Positions 36,535-45,446 are shown, counted from the stretch's first letter. The stretch is DNA of 64,000 bases from Lichenibacterium minor (GCF_004137685.1 NZ_QYBB01000010.1:88533-152532); one strand, 5' to 3'. Made by a program: numbers and translations. The notes: generated from the sequence alone by a model not told the origin.

Positions 36535-37503
36535 ATGAACGACGCAAATTCGACCCACACCACCGAGGCCGGCGCCGAGCGTCCGCTCGACCTCGAAGCC
36601 GGCCGCCGCGCCTTCATGAAGGCGGCCGGCATCACCGGTGCCCTCGCGGCCTTCGCGGGCGCCATGGGAGCCACCGAAGCCAAGGCCCAATCCTCGGACG
36701 TCGACACGGCGATCCTGAACTTCGCCCTGAACCTCGAATATCTCGAAGGCGAATATTACAATCGCGGCGTCTACGGCGTCGGCCTGCCGGCGACCCTGAC
36801 CTCGGGCAAGGGGTTCGGCGGTGGCGGCGTCCGCGGCGGCAGCAAGGTGAACTTCCAGAACGCCATCGTGCTCGACGCCATGGCGGAGGTCGCCAACGAC
36901 GAGAAGAACCACGTCACCTTCATCCGTTCGACGCTCGGCTCCGCCGCCGCCGCCGAGCCGATCATCTCGCTCGACACGGCCTTCACGGCCTTCGCGGCCG
37001 CGGCCGGCCTGCCGGGCAACTTCACTCCCTACGACAACGACTACGATTTCCTGCTCGGCGCCTACATCCTCACCGAGGTCGGCGTGACGGCCTACAACGG
37101 CGCCGCGCCCTTCATCACGAGCAAGACCATCCTGGCCGCCGCCTCGTCGATCTTCGCCGCGGAAGCGTACCACCTCGGCACGATCCGCACCCTGCTCTTC
37201 GCCCAGCAGAACGCCGGCTACAACAACGCCACGGCGCTGATCTCCGCGGCCCGCGCCAAGCTGTCGGGCACGCTCGACGACGAGGGCATCGGGGCCGACC
37301 AGAGCACGCTGGCGGGCGGCTTCCCGTCGCCGGCCAACGTCACCGACACCGACCCCAACGGCCTCGCCTGGGCCCGCACCCCGCGCCAGGTGCTGAACGT
37401 CGTGACCGGCACCGCAGGGGCGATGGCCGGGGGATTCTTCCCGAGCGGCCTCAGCAACCCCAACGGCGAACTGGGCCGCCTGCTCGCCGCCACCGGGGGC
37501 TGA
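36535..37503 (+). CDS. Tat-exported ferritin-like (desiccation-related) protein
   Basis: A 322-residue protein with a twin-arginine leader: GRRAFMKAAG (residues 24-33) followed by a hydrophobic Ala-rich stretch and a cut near AKA-Q. The mature part is a ferritin-like four-helix bundle of the desiccation-related (PCC13-62-like) family. Helix 1 has LNFALNLEYLEGEYYNRG with two carboxylates; helix 2 has EVANDEKNHVTFIRS with Glu and His; helix 4 has FAAEAYHLGTIRTLL. These would bind a di-metal site. It probably acts in the periplasm in stress or metal handling. GGGGGAAC lies eight bases upstream of the ATG. Confidence 0.87.
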   Translation: MNDANSTHTTEAGAERPLDLEAGRRAFMKAAGITGALAAFAGAMGATEAKAQSSDVDTAILNFALNLEYLEGEYYNRGVYGVGLPATLTSGKGFGGGGVRGGSKVNFQNAIVLDAMAEVANDEKNHVTFIRSTLGSAAAAEPIISLDTAFTAFAAAAGLPGNFTPYDNDYDFLLGAYILTEVGVTAYNGAAPFITSKTILAAASSIFAAEAYHLGTIRTLLFAQQNAGYNNATALISAARAKLSGTLDDEGIGADQSTLAGGFPSPANVTDTDPNGLAWARTPRQVLNVVTGTAGAMAGGFFPSGLSNPNGELGRLLAATGG

Positions 37504-37515
37504 TCCCCCCTCCGA

Positions 37516-37543
37516 GCCCGGCCGCGACGCGGCCGGGCCCTTC
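37516..37543 (+). terminator. Hairpin after ferritin-like gene
   Basis: GCCCGGCCGCG and CGCGGCCGGGC (37516-37538) form an 11-base stem around a single base, 13 bases after the stop; CCTTCC follows. Likely terminator. Confidence 0.6.
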
Positions 37544-37646
37544 CATCCTGCCGCCGTCGCATGGCTGCGATCCCGCCGCGCGGGTTGACGCTGCTCGGGG
37601 TCCCGGGCGACCGCAGAGGGCTAAGCCTCGTGCCGGAGCTCCGCCC

Positions 37647-38867
37647 TTGTCCACGCTGACCACCGCGTCCGGAGATCCGCCCGCGCTCGACGCCGCCGTG
37701 CCGCGTGGCATGACGGTCCTGCTCGCCGCCACCTGCGGCCTGATCGTCGCCAACCTGTATTACGCCCAGCCGCTGGCCGGCCCGATCAGCGCGTCCCTCG
37801 GCCTGTCCCACGCCGAGGCCGGGCTCATCGTCACCATGACGCAGCTCGGCTACGGGGCGGGGCTGCTGTTCATCGTGCCGCTCGGCGACCTCGTCGAGAA
37901 CCGCCGCCTCATCCTCGGCGTCACGGCGCTGGCGACCCTGGCCCTGCTCGCCGCCGCCCTGGCGCCCACCGCCGGCGCCTTCCTGCTGGCCGCGCTGCTG
38001 ATCGGCGTGGGCTCCGTGGCGGTGCAGATCCTCGTCCCCTACGCGGCCCACCTCGCCCCGGAAGCCAAGCGCGGGCAGGTGGTCGGCAACGTGATGAGCG
38101 GGCTGATGCTCGGCATCATGCTGTCGCGGCCGGTGGCGAGCTTCATCGCCCAAGCCTCCTCCTGGCACGTCGTCTTCTTCGCCTCGACGGCCGTGATGGT
38201 GGTGCTGATGGCCGTGCTGCTGCGCGCGCTGCCGCCCCGCGTGCCGACGCAGCGGATCGCCTATGGGGCTCTGCTCGCCTCCATGCTGCGGCTGGCCCGC
38301 ACGATGCCGGTGCTGCGCCGGCGCGCCCTGTACCAGTTCTGCCTGTTCGGCGCCTTCTCGCTGTTCTGGACCACGACGCCCCTGCTGCTCGCCGGCCCGG
38401 TCTACGGCCTGTCGCAGTTCGGCATCGCGCTCTTCGCGCTCGCGGGGGTGGCGGGGGCGGTGTCGGCGCCGCTCGCGGGCCGCGTGGCGGACCGGGGCTG
38501 GATCCGCCCGGCCTCGGGCCTCGCCATGGCGACCGTCGCGGCCGGATTCGGCCTCACGCATCTCGCGGCACCGGGTTCCCCGCTGGCGCTGGGGCTGCTC
38601 GTCGCGGGCGCCATCGTGGTGGATTTCGGCGTGACGGCGAACCTCGTGCTGGGCCAGCGCGCCATCTTCTCGCTCGGCGCGGAATACCGCGCGCGGTTGA
38701 ACGGCATGTTCATGGCGTTCTTCTTCGTCGGCGGCGCGTTCGGGTCGGCGGTGGGCGGCTGGGCCTACGCGCAGGGCGGCTGGGCGCTGGCGTCCGCCAT
38801 CGGCATCGCCCTGCCGATCCTGGCCCTGCTGCTGTGGCTCACGGAATGGACCGGCCGCCGGGCCTGA
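37647..38867 (+). CDS. MFS transporter (drug/metabolite exporter type)
   Basis: A 406-residue, twelve-helix major facilitator. TM1 is LLAATCGLIVANLYYAQPL, and motif A is VPLGDLVENRRLILGVTAL; these resemble the YdeR/YnfM-like exporters that keep the NLYYAQPL signature. The start is uncertain: TTG at 37647 follows GGAG with good spacing and gives STLTTASGDPPALDAAVPRG before TM1, while an ATG at 37710 sits directly at TM1. Substrate unknown. Transcribed after the ferritin-like gene but beyond its terminator. Confidence 0.8.
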   Translation: MSTLTTASGDPPALDAAVPRGMTVLLAATCGLIVANLYYAQPLAGPISASLGLSHAEAGLIVTMTQLGYGAGLLFIVPLGDLVENRRLILGVTALATLALLAAALAPTAGAFLLAALLIGVGSVAVQILVPYAAHLAPEAKRGQVVGNVMSGLMLGIMLSRPVASFIAQASSWHVVFFASTAVMVVLMAVLLRALPPRVPTQRIAYGALLASMLRLARTMPVLRRRALYQFCLFGAFSLFWTTTPLLLAGPVYGLSQFGIALFALAGVAGAVSAPLAGRVADRGWIRPASGLAMATVAAGFGLTHLAAPGSPLALGLLVAGAIVVDFGVTANLVLGQRAIFSLGAEYRARLNGMFMAFFFVGGAFGSAVGGWAYAQGGWALASAIGIALPILALLLWLTEWTGRRA

Positions 38868-38927
38868 CGCGGCATCCCGCATCCGCGGGCGGATCCCGCG
38901 GCGCGGGACCCACGTCGCGCCGGAGCG

Positions 38928-39920
38928 TCACGCCGCGGCGTGATGCCCCTCGATGCGGGCGATCTCGTCCTTCGAGCCGAAGATCAGCGACGCCCGCTGG
39001 TGGAGCTTGGTGGGCTCGATGTCCATGACGGTGCCGCCGAAGCCCGTGATGGCGTGGCCCCCGGCCTGCTCCACCACGAAGGCGATGGGCGACGCCTCGT
39101 AGAGCACGCGGATGCGGCCCTCGCCGTAGCCCGGCCGCGCGTCCCCCGGGTACAGGAACACGCCGCCGCGCATCAGCACGCGGTTGCAGTCCGCCACCAG
39201 GGACGCGACCCAGCGCATGTTGGTGTTCTCGCCCCGCGCGCCGTCGGCGCCCTGGAGGCATTCGTCGATGTAGTGCTGCACGGGCTTCGGCCAGTGGCGC
39301 TGGTTCGCCATGTTGATGGCGAATTCCTTGGTGGCATGCGGGATGGAAAGCTCGGCATGCGTCATCGCGAAGGCGTCGCGCTTGCGGTCGAGCGTGAAGC
39401 AGACCGCGCCCGCGCCCACCGTCATCACCAGGGTGGTCTGCGGCCCGTAGAGCACGTAGCCTCCGGCGAGCTGGTTGCGGCCCGGCTGAAGGAAGGCTTC
39501 GTCCGAGGCGGGGTCGACGCCCGGCTTCGTCGGCAGCACGGAGAAGATCGTGCCGATCGACACGTTGATGTCGATGTTCGAGGAGCCGTCGAGCGGGTCG
39601 AAGGCGACCAGCAGCGTGCCGTCCGGGTTGGCCGGCACGGGGTGCTCGTCCTCCTCCGACGCCACAGCCGCCACGGGGGCGCGGCGGCAGGCCTCGATCA
39701 GCATGCGGTCCGTGAGGTCGTCGAGCGCCTTCTGGGTTTCGCCCTGGACGTTCTGCGTCACGGCGGCGCCGAGGTCCTGCTCCAGGTTGCCCTGCGCGAC
39801 CAGCACCGAGATGGCGCGGCAGGCGTCGGCGAGCGCCGCCACGGCGGCGGCGACGTCGCGCCGCCCCGCGTCGGCCCCGGCCCAGCCCTCGAGATAGTCG
39901 GCGAGAAGTTCTGCGGCCAT
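38928..39920 (-). CDS. fbp: Class I fructose-1,6-bisphosphatase
   Basis: A 330-residue class I fructose-1,6-bisphosphatase, the committed phosphatase of gluconeogenesis and of the Calvin cycle when present. Metal-binding motifs are VASEEDEHP and LVAFDPLDGSSNIDINVSIGTIF, the family hallmark. Later, YVLYGPQTTLVMTVG and the C-terminal GRIRVLYEASPIAFVVEQAGGHA (in part) complete the fold. ATG at 39920 is chosen because GAGG precedes it; an upstream Met adds ten residues. No other Calvin cycle gene is in the window, so gluconeogenesis is the simpler reading. Confidence 0.95.
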   Translation of the reverse strand: MAAELLADYLEGWAGADAGRRDVAAAVAALADACRAISVLVAQGNLEQDLGAAVTQNVQGETQKALDDLTDRMLIEACRRAPVAAVASEEDEHPVPANPDGTLLVAFDPLDGSSNIDINVSIGTIFSVLPTKPGVDPASDEAFLQPGRNQLAGGYVLYGPQTTLVMTVGAGAVCFTLDRKRDAFAMTHAELSIPHATKEFAINMANQRHWPKPVQHYIDECLQGADGARGENTNMRWVASLVADCNRVLMRGGVFLYPGDARPGYGEGRIRVLYEASPIAFVVEQAGGHAITGFGGTVMDIEPTKLHQRASLIFGSKDEIARIEGHHAAA

Positions 39921-40134
39921 GTGGTGCCCTCGTTCGGCGTCGATTCCCATCCTCGGTTAGCACAAACCGCGGCCGAGGGCAGGATTCGGCGGGCGCTTGC
40001 CACCGCGCCGTCCCGGCGCGGACCGGTCGGGGCGGCCTGCGAGGCTTCGCCTTTCCGCCGCCGCTGTGCCGACCGCGACCGGCGGGCGATCGGAAAGGCT
40101 CATCTCGGTCATCAGAATAATTTGTAAATCCGGG

Positions 40135-40150
40135 GTCTGCAATCGCAGAC
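40135..40150 (+). promoter_or_regulatory. Short hairpin in the leader of the 66-residue gene
   Basis: GTCTGC-AATC-GCAGAC, a perfect six-base stem, follows an AT-rich patch (40111-40130). A second IR, GGCCAG/CTGGCC, spans 40171-40206. Possible leader structure or operator. Confidence 0.3.
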
Positions 40151-40220
40151 ATGAATGACCTAACTAAAAGGCCAGCGACGGCCCGGTCGAACGTGCGACC
40201 TGGCCTTGGGAGCCCCCGTC

Positions 40221-40421
40221 ATGGACCAATCTTTTCACTACGACCCCGCCGAATACCACGAGCAGGTCGTCCACATCGCCGAGCATGTCGTCGCCAACGA
40301 CGACGCGATCCCGACCATCACGCCCCGCGTCGATGTCGAGACGAACAGCTATCACGGCTCCGCCATCCACCACGCCGAGCGGGACCGCCTGATCAAGCTG
40401 TATCCCCGCCTCCACCTCTGA
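40221..40421 (+). CDS. Small hypothetical protein
   Basis: A 66-residue acidic and His-rich protein (MDQSFHYDPAEYHEQ, then VHIAEHVVANDDAIP). There are nine His and many acidic residues; metal binding is conceivable but not shown. GGGAG lies eight bases upstream of the ATG. The upstream region is AT-rich and structured. No family is recognised. Confidence 0.55.
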   Translation: MDQSFHYDPAEYHEQVVHIAEHVVANDDAIPTITPRVDVETNSYHGSAIHHAERDRLIKLYPRLHL

Positions 40422-40559
40422 CCCCGGCGGGCGGAACCGCGAGACCGCCGGTCGGCCCGCCTTCGCGCGGCAGGACCGGCGTGGGACGGGGCCGCCCCGA
40501 CGCCCGCTCCGGTGCCGCTCGACGCGTCGCCGGATGCCGTCCCGCCCAGCCGCGTGCCG

Positions 40560-41345
40560 TCAGGCCGCCCGGCGGTCCGCCGAGCGCTTGAAGCGCGACA
40601 CCGCGCCGCCGAACTCTTCGAACAGGGCCCGGTTCACCGGGTTGGTGTGCGGGTCGTATTCCGCGTGCCACTGGACGGCCAGGGCGAAGCCGGCGGCGTC
40701 CCGGATCCGCAGGGCTTCGACCGTGCCGTCCTCGGCGACGCCTTCCACCACCACCCGCTCGCCGATCGCCATCAGCCCCTGGCCGTGCAGGGAATTGACG
40801 CGGATGTGGTCCCGCCCGAGCAGGCCCGCGAAGGTGCCGCCCCGCACCAGCGCGACGTCGTGTCGGTCCGCGAAGATGACGGCCGGGTCGGGGTGGGGTT
40901 CGCCGGTCGCCAGGCGCGGCATGCGGTGGTTCATGCGGCCGGGGAGCTCGCGGATCTCCGGATGGAGCGAGCCCCCGAAGGCGACGTTGAACTCCTGGAA
41001 GCCGCGGCAGATGCCGAACACCGGCATGCCGGCCTCCACGCAGGCGGCGATCAGCGGCAGGGCCAGCGCGTCCCGCTCCTGGTCGTAGGGCTCGTGGCTC
41101 GGGTGGTGTTCCGCGCCGAAGCGGTTGGGGTGGACGTTGGCGCGCGCGCCCGTGAGCAGGATGCCGTCGACGGCCTCCATCAGCGCCCCGAGGTCGGTGA
41201 TGTCGGGTGTGCCGGCGAACATCAGCGGCAAGGCCCCGGCGGTTTCCGCCACCGCCTTCATGTTGGCCCGTGCCACGAGCTGCGCGTTGTAGCGGTCCTC
41301 GACCATGTGGCCGTTCCCGATGATGCCGACCACGGGTCTGGCCAT
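40560..41345 (-). CDS. Gamma-glutamyl-gamma-aminobutyrate hydrolase family (class I GATase-like)
   Basis: A 261-residue class I glutamine amidotransferase-like hydrolase of the PuuD group, which splits gamma-glutamyl amides in polyamine breakdown. The catalytic triad is visible: Cys113 in GMPVFGICRGFQEFN, and His with Glu in VQWHAEYDP near residue 235. The N-terminal RPVVGIIGNGHMVEDRYNA and ILLTGARANVHP motifs fit. The start at 41345 is MARPVV, and upstream residues are rejected. No other puu genes are nearby. Confidence 0.88.
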   Translation of the reverse strand: MARPVVGIIGNGHMVEDRYNAQLVARANMKAVAETAGALPLMFAGTPDITDLGALMEAVDGILLTGARANVHPNRFGAEHHPSHEPYDQERDALALPLIAACVEAGMPVFGICRGFQEFNVAFGGSLHPEIRELPGRMNHRMPRLATGEPHPDPAVIFADRHDVALVRGGTFAGLLGRDHIRVNSLHGQGLMAIGERVVVEGVAEDGTVEALRIRDAAGFALAVQWHAEYDPHTNPVNRALFEEFGGAVSRFKRSADRRAA

Positions 41346-41502
41346 TGCCCCCACCTCCACCGATGCCGCGTCACGGCGCTGCGCTCGCGCCGCGATCCCT
41401 CCGCATGCACGCGAACATCGTGCCAAGCGGGGCGGAAATCCACACCTTTGCGAGGCGGACGAGGGGCCACCCGCCCCGGATCGCAGCCATGGACCGGCCC
41501 GC

Positions 41503-42906
41503 TCACCCTTCGGCCAGCGGCAGCGTCAGCTCGACCTTCAGCCCGCCCAGGCCGGACCGCCCCAGCGCCAGCCCACCGCCGGACAGCTCCGCCAGCTCCC
41601 GGGCGATCGGCAGCCCGAAGCCGTGGCCGGGCGCCGCCTCGTCGAGCCGCCGGCCGGGGCGGAGCGCTTCCGGCATGGCGCTGTCCGACAGGCCGGGGCC
41701 GTCGTCCTCCACCGTCACGATCGCCTGGCGCCCTTCGGCACGCGCCGCCACGCGCACGCGCGAGCCCGCCCACTTGAAGGCGTTGTCCATCAGGTTGCCC
41801 ATCATCTCGTCGACGTCCTGCGCGTCGCAGCCGAGCGAAACGTCGGCCGGCACCGACGTGTCGCAGGCGATGCGGCGGTCGGCGTAGATCTTGGGCAGCG
41901 CCGCCGCCAGGTCCTCGACGCGCGGCGCCAGCGCCGTGCGGGCGCGCGACGGGCCGCCGAGCGCCGCCGCCCGCGCCCGGCCGAGATGGTGGCGGATGCG
42001 CCGGTCCATCTGCTCGACGAGCCGCCTCATCTGCCCGTCCGGGTCGCCGGCCGGCGCGTCGAGCTTCACCGTCAGCGTGGCCAGCGGCGTCTTCAGCCCG
42101 TGCGCGAGATTGGCGACGTGGCGGCGGGCGCGCAGCAGGTTCTCGGCATTCTCGTCGAGCAGCGCGTTCACCTCGGACACGAGCGGCGCGACCTCGGCGG
42201 GCTGGCCCGGGGGGATGCGCTCGATCCGGCCGGCCCGCACGGCGGCGAGGTCGCGCTCCAGCCGCCGCAGCGGTTCCAGCCCCACCCGGACCTGAACGAG
42301 CGCGGCGGCCACCAGCCCGGCTCCGAGAAGCGCCAGCATGAGGGTAAGGTTGACCAGCACGTCGCGCAGAGGGTCCGTCAGCGCCGCCAGGGGGGCGGCG
42401 GCCAGCACCGTGGCGAGCGCCGGCCCGACCCGCGCCTCGCTCGACCGCAGCCGCAGCAGCGCCCCGTCCGGCCCGGACGCCACGCCGGGCCGCGGGTGGC
42501 CCGGGGGACGGTCGGGCGACGCCGGGGGCTCGCCGTCGCGCGCCTCGGGCGGCGGGGGCGGAAGGCTGCCCCGGGGCATGAGGGACCCGGAGCGTGCCAC
42601 GACCTCCGACCCGGACAGCACTTCCCAGAACCAGCCGGAGCCCGGCCGGTCGAACGGCGGGCCTTCGACGTCGTGGCGGAGCGTCGGCCGCCCGTCCGGC
42701 GCGACGCCCAGGGCCGCCGTCACGGTGTTGATCTGCGTGTCGAGCCGGCTGTCGATCTGCGCTTCCATGAAGCGGCGCAGCGTCAGCGCGTCGACGAGGC
42801 CGGTCGCCACCACGGCCCCGACCACCAGCACCACGGCGCCTGTCGCCAGGCGGGCCCGCAGGGACCGGTGCCTGCGGGCCGGCGGCTTCGGCCGCGGGGG
42901 CTTCAC
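41503..42906 (-). CDS. PhoQ/FeuQ-like sensor histidine kinase
   Basis: A 467-residue membrane sensor kinase. A helix at about 21-41 and another at 184-204 enclose a Pro-rich periplasmic loop of about 140 residues. A HAMP-like linker precedes the H-box NLAHGLKTPLATL, whose His269 is phosphorylated. The N-box is in DNAFKWAGSRVRV and the ATP lid in EDDGPGLSD, with GHGFGLPIARELAEL near the end. The NLAHGLKTPLA form is typical of PhoQ/FeuQ-like kinases. GTG start at 42906 overlaps the response-regulator stop by GTGA, so the two are translationally coupled. Confidence 0.93.
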   Translation of the reverse strand: MKPPRPKPPARRHRSLRARLATGAVVLVVGAVVATGLVDALTLRRFMEAQIDSRLDTQINTVTAALGVAPDGRPTLRHDVEGPPFDRPGSGWFWEVLSGSEVVARSGSLMPRGSLPPPPPEARDGEPPASPDRPPGHPRPGVASGPDGALLRLRSSEARVGPALATVLAAAPLAALTDPLRDVLVNLTLMLALLGAGLVAAALVQVRVGLEPLRRLERDLAAVRAGRIERIPPGQPAEVAPLVSEVNALLDENAENLLRARRHVANLAHGLKTPLATLTVKLDAPAGDPDGQMRRLVEQMDRRIRHHLGRARAAALGGPSRARTALAPRVEDLAAALPKIYADRRIACDTSVPADVSLGCDAQDVDEMMGNLMDNAFKWAGSRVRVAARAEGRQAIVTVEDDGPGLSDSAMPEALRPGRRLDEAAPGHGFGLPIARELAELSGGGLALGRSGLGGLKVELTLPLAEG

Positions 42907-43568
42907 GAGCCCGAAGCCGTGAGGCGGTAGCCGCGGCCCCGCACCGTTTCGATCCGGTCGTGGCCGATCTTGCGGCGCAGCCGCGCCACGATGACCTCCA
43001 CGGAGTTCGAGTCCACCTCGGCGTCGCCGTCGTAGACGCGCTCGATCAGGTTCGCGCGCTCCACCACCACCTCCTTGCGCAGCGTCAGGCAGGCGAGCAC
43101 CCGCCATTCGAGGCCGGTCAGGCGCAGCGGCAGCCCGTCGAGCTCGAAGGTCCCGAGCTGCGCGTCGAAGGTGAGCGGCCCGCAGACGATGCGCGACTCC
43201 GCATGACCTTCCGAGCGGCGGATCAGCGCGCGGAGGCGCAACACCACCTCGTCGACGCGGAACGGCTTCGTGAGGTAGTCGTCGGCGCCGGCCTTGAAGC
43301 CCTCGACCTTGTCGGACCAGCCGTCGCGCGCCGTGAGCACCAGCACGGGCAGCTTGCGGCCGGCCTTGCGCCAGGACTTGAGCACCGCGATGCCGTCGAC
43401 CTTCGGCAGCCCGAGGTCGAGCACGGCGGCGTCGAAGCTTTCCGTTTCGCCGAGGTGCTGGGCGTCCTCGCCGTTGCGCGCGATGTCGACGGCGAAATGC
43501 TCGCGCTTCAGGACGGCCGCGACGCCCGCGGCGAGCTCGGCGTCGTCTTCGACCAGGAGCACGCGCAT
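42903..43568 (-). CDS. OmpR-family response regulator (PhoP/FeuP-like)
   Basis: A 221-residue response regulator. The receiver has acidic residues at E7-D9, phospho-acceptor Asp51 in AVLDLGLP, Thr79 and Lys101 in TKPF. The C-terminal winged helix ends with EVIVARLRRKIGHDRIETVRGRGYRL. The PKVDGIAVLKSWRKAGRKLPV pattern matches the FeuP/PhoP-like group of alphaproteobacteria, whose members control envelope or glucan export in rhizobia. It is first in the operon with the sensor kinase. The shared region with the divergent secreted gene carries direct repeats at OmpR spacing. Confidence 0.95.
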   Translation of the reverse strand: MRVLLVEDDAELAAGVAAVLKREHFAVDIARNGEDAQHLGETESFDAAVLDLGLPKVDGIAVLKSWRKAGRKLPVLVLTARDGWSDKVEGFKAGADDYLTKPFRVDEVVLRLRALIRRSEGHAESRIVCGPLTFDAQLGTFELDGLPLRLTGLEWRVLACLTLRKEVVVERANLIERVYDGDAEVDSNSVEVIVARLRRKIGHDRIETVRGRGYRLTASGS

Positions 43569-43616
43569 GGGACGGGTTTCCTTATGGGAGGGGAGGGCCG
43601 GGATAGGGGCGCCGGT

Positions 43617-43633
43617 TGAACCGAACCTGAACC
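43617..43633. promoter_or_regulatory. Direct repeats at 11-base spacing (OmpR-type operator)
   Basis: TGAACC occurs at 43617-43622 and 43628-43633, one helical turn apart, with an extra GAACC between them (43623-43627). Tandem half-sites 11 bases apart suit an OmpR-family dimer. They lie between the divergent regulator and secreted-protein genes. Confidence 0.45.
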
Positions 43634-43754
43634 GCCGGGTTCAGGGCCCGTCCTGGGGCCGGGCCTAGAAGGACGGCCATCGGCGCCGCCGCCGACCCGG
43701 AACGCGGGTCGGAGCCGGGAGGGTCCCGGGCGCCGAACCCAAGAGGATGACACG

Positions 43755-44135
43755 ATGCGCAGACTGCTTCTCGCCGCCGCCGGACTGGCGCTGCTGATCC
43801 CCGCCGGCCTGTCCCAGACCGCCTGGGCCCAGACCGCCCCCGGCGCTGCCCCTGCCGCCCAGGCGACCCCGGCGGGCCAGACCGGCCCGATGGGCGGCCC
43901 CGGCATGCCCCCGCCGCCCCCCGGCGGCCCGCGCGGCCCCGGCGCCCCGGGCGGCCCCGGCATGATGCCGCCGCCCCCGCCGCCGAGCCGCGCCGCCCAC
44001 TTCCACCTCCAGCGCGGCGATGCCGTGGTGGACGTGAAATGCGCCGACGACGATTCCACCAAGGGCTGCGCCGACATCGTGAACGCGATGCTCGACAAGC
44101 TCGCCGCCCTGCCGGTGCCGGCGGCCCGGAACTGA
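43755..44135 (+). CDS. Secreted Pro/Gly-rich protein divergent from the two-component system
   Basis: A 126-residue exported protein. The signal peptide is MRRLLLAAAGLALLIPAGLSQTAWAQ. The middle (residues about 45-75) is a Pro/Gly/Met repeat such as GMPPPPPGGPRGPGAPGG. The C-terminal 45 residues form a compact domain with two cysteines (VVDVKCADDDSTKGCADIV) and two helices. The pairing of a small periplasmic protein with a FeuPQ-like system recalls FeuN, the rhizobial FeuQ inhibitor. That homology is a hypothesis from context and size and is not shown. Confidence 0.75.
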   Translation: MRRLLLAAAGLALLIPAGLSQTAWAQTAPGAAPAAQATPAGQTGPMGGPGMPPPPPGGPRGPGAPGGPGMMPPPPPPSRAAHFHLQRGDAVVDVKCADDDSTKGCADIVNAMLDKLAALPVPAARN

Positions 44136-44179
44136 GGGGCGCCGCGGGGACCCCGCGGACCCGGGACGTCCGACGACAA

Positions 44180-44209
44180 AAGGCGCCGGCGGTGATCCGC
44201 CGGCGCCTT
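44180..44209. terminator. Strong bidirectional terminator between the secreted gene and the atp operon
   Basis: AAGGCGCCGGCGG-TGAT-CCGCCGGCGCCTT, a perfect 13-base stem. In the minus direction it is followed by TTTTG, so it best serves the atp operon; it also ends the plus-strand gene. Confidence 0.85.
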
Positions 44210-44333
44210 CCTGTATTTGGGTCAGGAGCCCGTCACGGTTCGTGCCGGGATCGGGCTTGTTTCCGGGCGCCCATGGGAAGCGCCGGCGACGTTCCGCCCG
44301 TCCGCGACCGATCGGGCACCCGTTCGCGGACCC

Positions 44334-44813
44334 TCAGTGGAACTGGGTCTTCAGCCGCTCGATCTCGCGCCCGGCGAGGTCGCTGACGCCGGTGCCGCGC
44401 GGGTCGCGGCGCAGCACGATCTCGGCAGCCTTCACGGCGGCGTCGGCCGCGGCGGCGCGCACGTCGGCGGTGGCCTGGATTTCCGCCATGGCGATCTTCT
44501 GCTCGGCCTGCTTGGTGCGGCGCGCGACGTAGTCGGTGAGGCGCGCCTGGGCCTCCTGGCCCATCAGCTCGGCCTCCTTGCGGGCCTGCGCCACGATGGC
44601 GGCGGCTTCGGCCTCGGCGGCCTGGGCCTTGCGCTTGAAGCTGTCGAGCACGGCGGCGGCCTCGTCGTGGAGGCGCTTGGCCGAGGCCAGCTCGTCCGCC
44701 ACCTTGCGGGCCCGGTCGTCGAGCGCGGCGCCGAGCTTGCCGTGCACCCCGATGTAGGCGAGGCCGGCGACGAAGATGACGAAGCCGAGGGCGACCCAGA
44801 ATTCAGCGTCCAT
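44334..44813 (-). CDS. atpF: ATP synthase F0 subunit b
   Basis: A 159-residue b subunit of the ATP synthase stator stalk, which holds F1 against rotation. One membrane helix lies at the N-terminus (EFWVALGFVIFVAGLAYIG). The rest is a long charged, Ala-rich coiled helix (KVADELASAKRLHDEAAAVL ... EAEAAAIVAQARKEAELM). It is last in the operon, ten bases after the b' gene. Having both b and b' is usual for photosynthetic and alphaproteobacterial lineages. Confidence 0.96.
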   Translation of the reverse strand: MDAEFWVALGFVIFVAGLAYIGVHGKLGAALDDRARKVADELASAKRLHDEAAAVLDSFKRKAQAAEAEAAAIVAQARKEAELMGQEAQARLTDYVARRTKQAEQKIAMAEIQATADVRAAAADAAVKAAEIVLRRDPRGTGVSDLAGREIERLKTQFH

Positions 44814-44823
44814 GGCGGGCTCC

Positions 44824-45366
44824 TCAGATCTTCGACGCGGCGATGGCGGCGTCGACCGCCTGCGGGTCGGCCGGCTTGCCGGTCAGGTGTTCGACGATGG
44901 CGGCGGCGGCGTCGCGGGCGATGCCCTGCACGTTGCCCATGGCGCGGGTCTTGGTGTCGCCGATCTGGCGCTCGGCCGCGGCCATCTTGGCGTTGAGCTC
45001 GTCCTCGAGCGCGTGGCGCTTGGCGTCGTCGGCGGCGAGGAGCTCCTCGTGGGTCCTCTGGGCCAGGGCCTGGGCGCGCCCCTTGGCGTCGGCGAGCTTG
45101 GTGTCGTAGGCGGCGCCGGCCGCGGTGGCCTGTTCCTGCATGCGCGACGCGTCGGCGAGGTCGCCCTCGATGCGGCTGCGCCGGTTCTCCAGGATCGCGC
45201 CGACGCGCGGCAGGGCCACCGTCGACATCAGCCAGTAGAGGAGGCCGAAGATGATCACCAGCCAGAAGATCTGCGACAGGTAGGTCGAGCTCTCGAACGG
45301 CGGGAAGGCGGCCGATCCCGTGGCGAGGTCGGAGGCGTTGGCGAGGTTCTGTTCGGCGACGGCCAT
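44824..45366 (-). CDS. atpG: ATP synthase F0 subunit b'
   Basis: A 180-residue b' subunit, the second stator-stalk polypeptide. A soluble N-terminal segment precedes the membrane helix (TYLSQIFWLVIIFGLLYWLM), and the charged helix follows (VALPRVGAILENRRSRIEGDL...). It pairs with the b subunit encoded next. The symbol follows alphaproteobacterial use for b', also called atpF2 or atpX. The gap from atpE is 112 bases and contains a strong hairpin. Confidence 0.95.
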   Translation of the reverse strand: MAVAEQNLANASDLATGSAAFPPFESSTYLSQIFWLVIIFGLLYWLMSTVALPRVGAILENRRSRIEGDLADASRMQEQATAAGAAYDTKLADAKGRAQALAQRTHEELLAADDAKRHALEDELNAKMAAAERQIGDTKTRAMGNVQGIARDAAAAIVEHLTGKPADPQAVDAAIAASKI

Positions 45367-45446
45367 GTCGGTTCCGGGGTCGGGGCGCGGGCGGGGTCGG
45401 CGGTTCTGCGCCGGCGTGACGCCCCGGCGCGGGCCGGGACGGGGAA

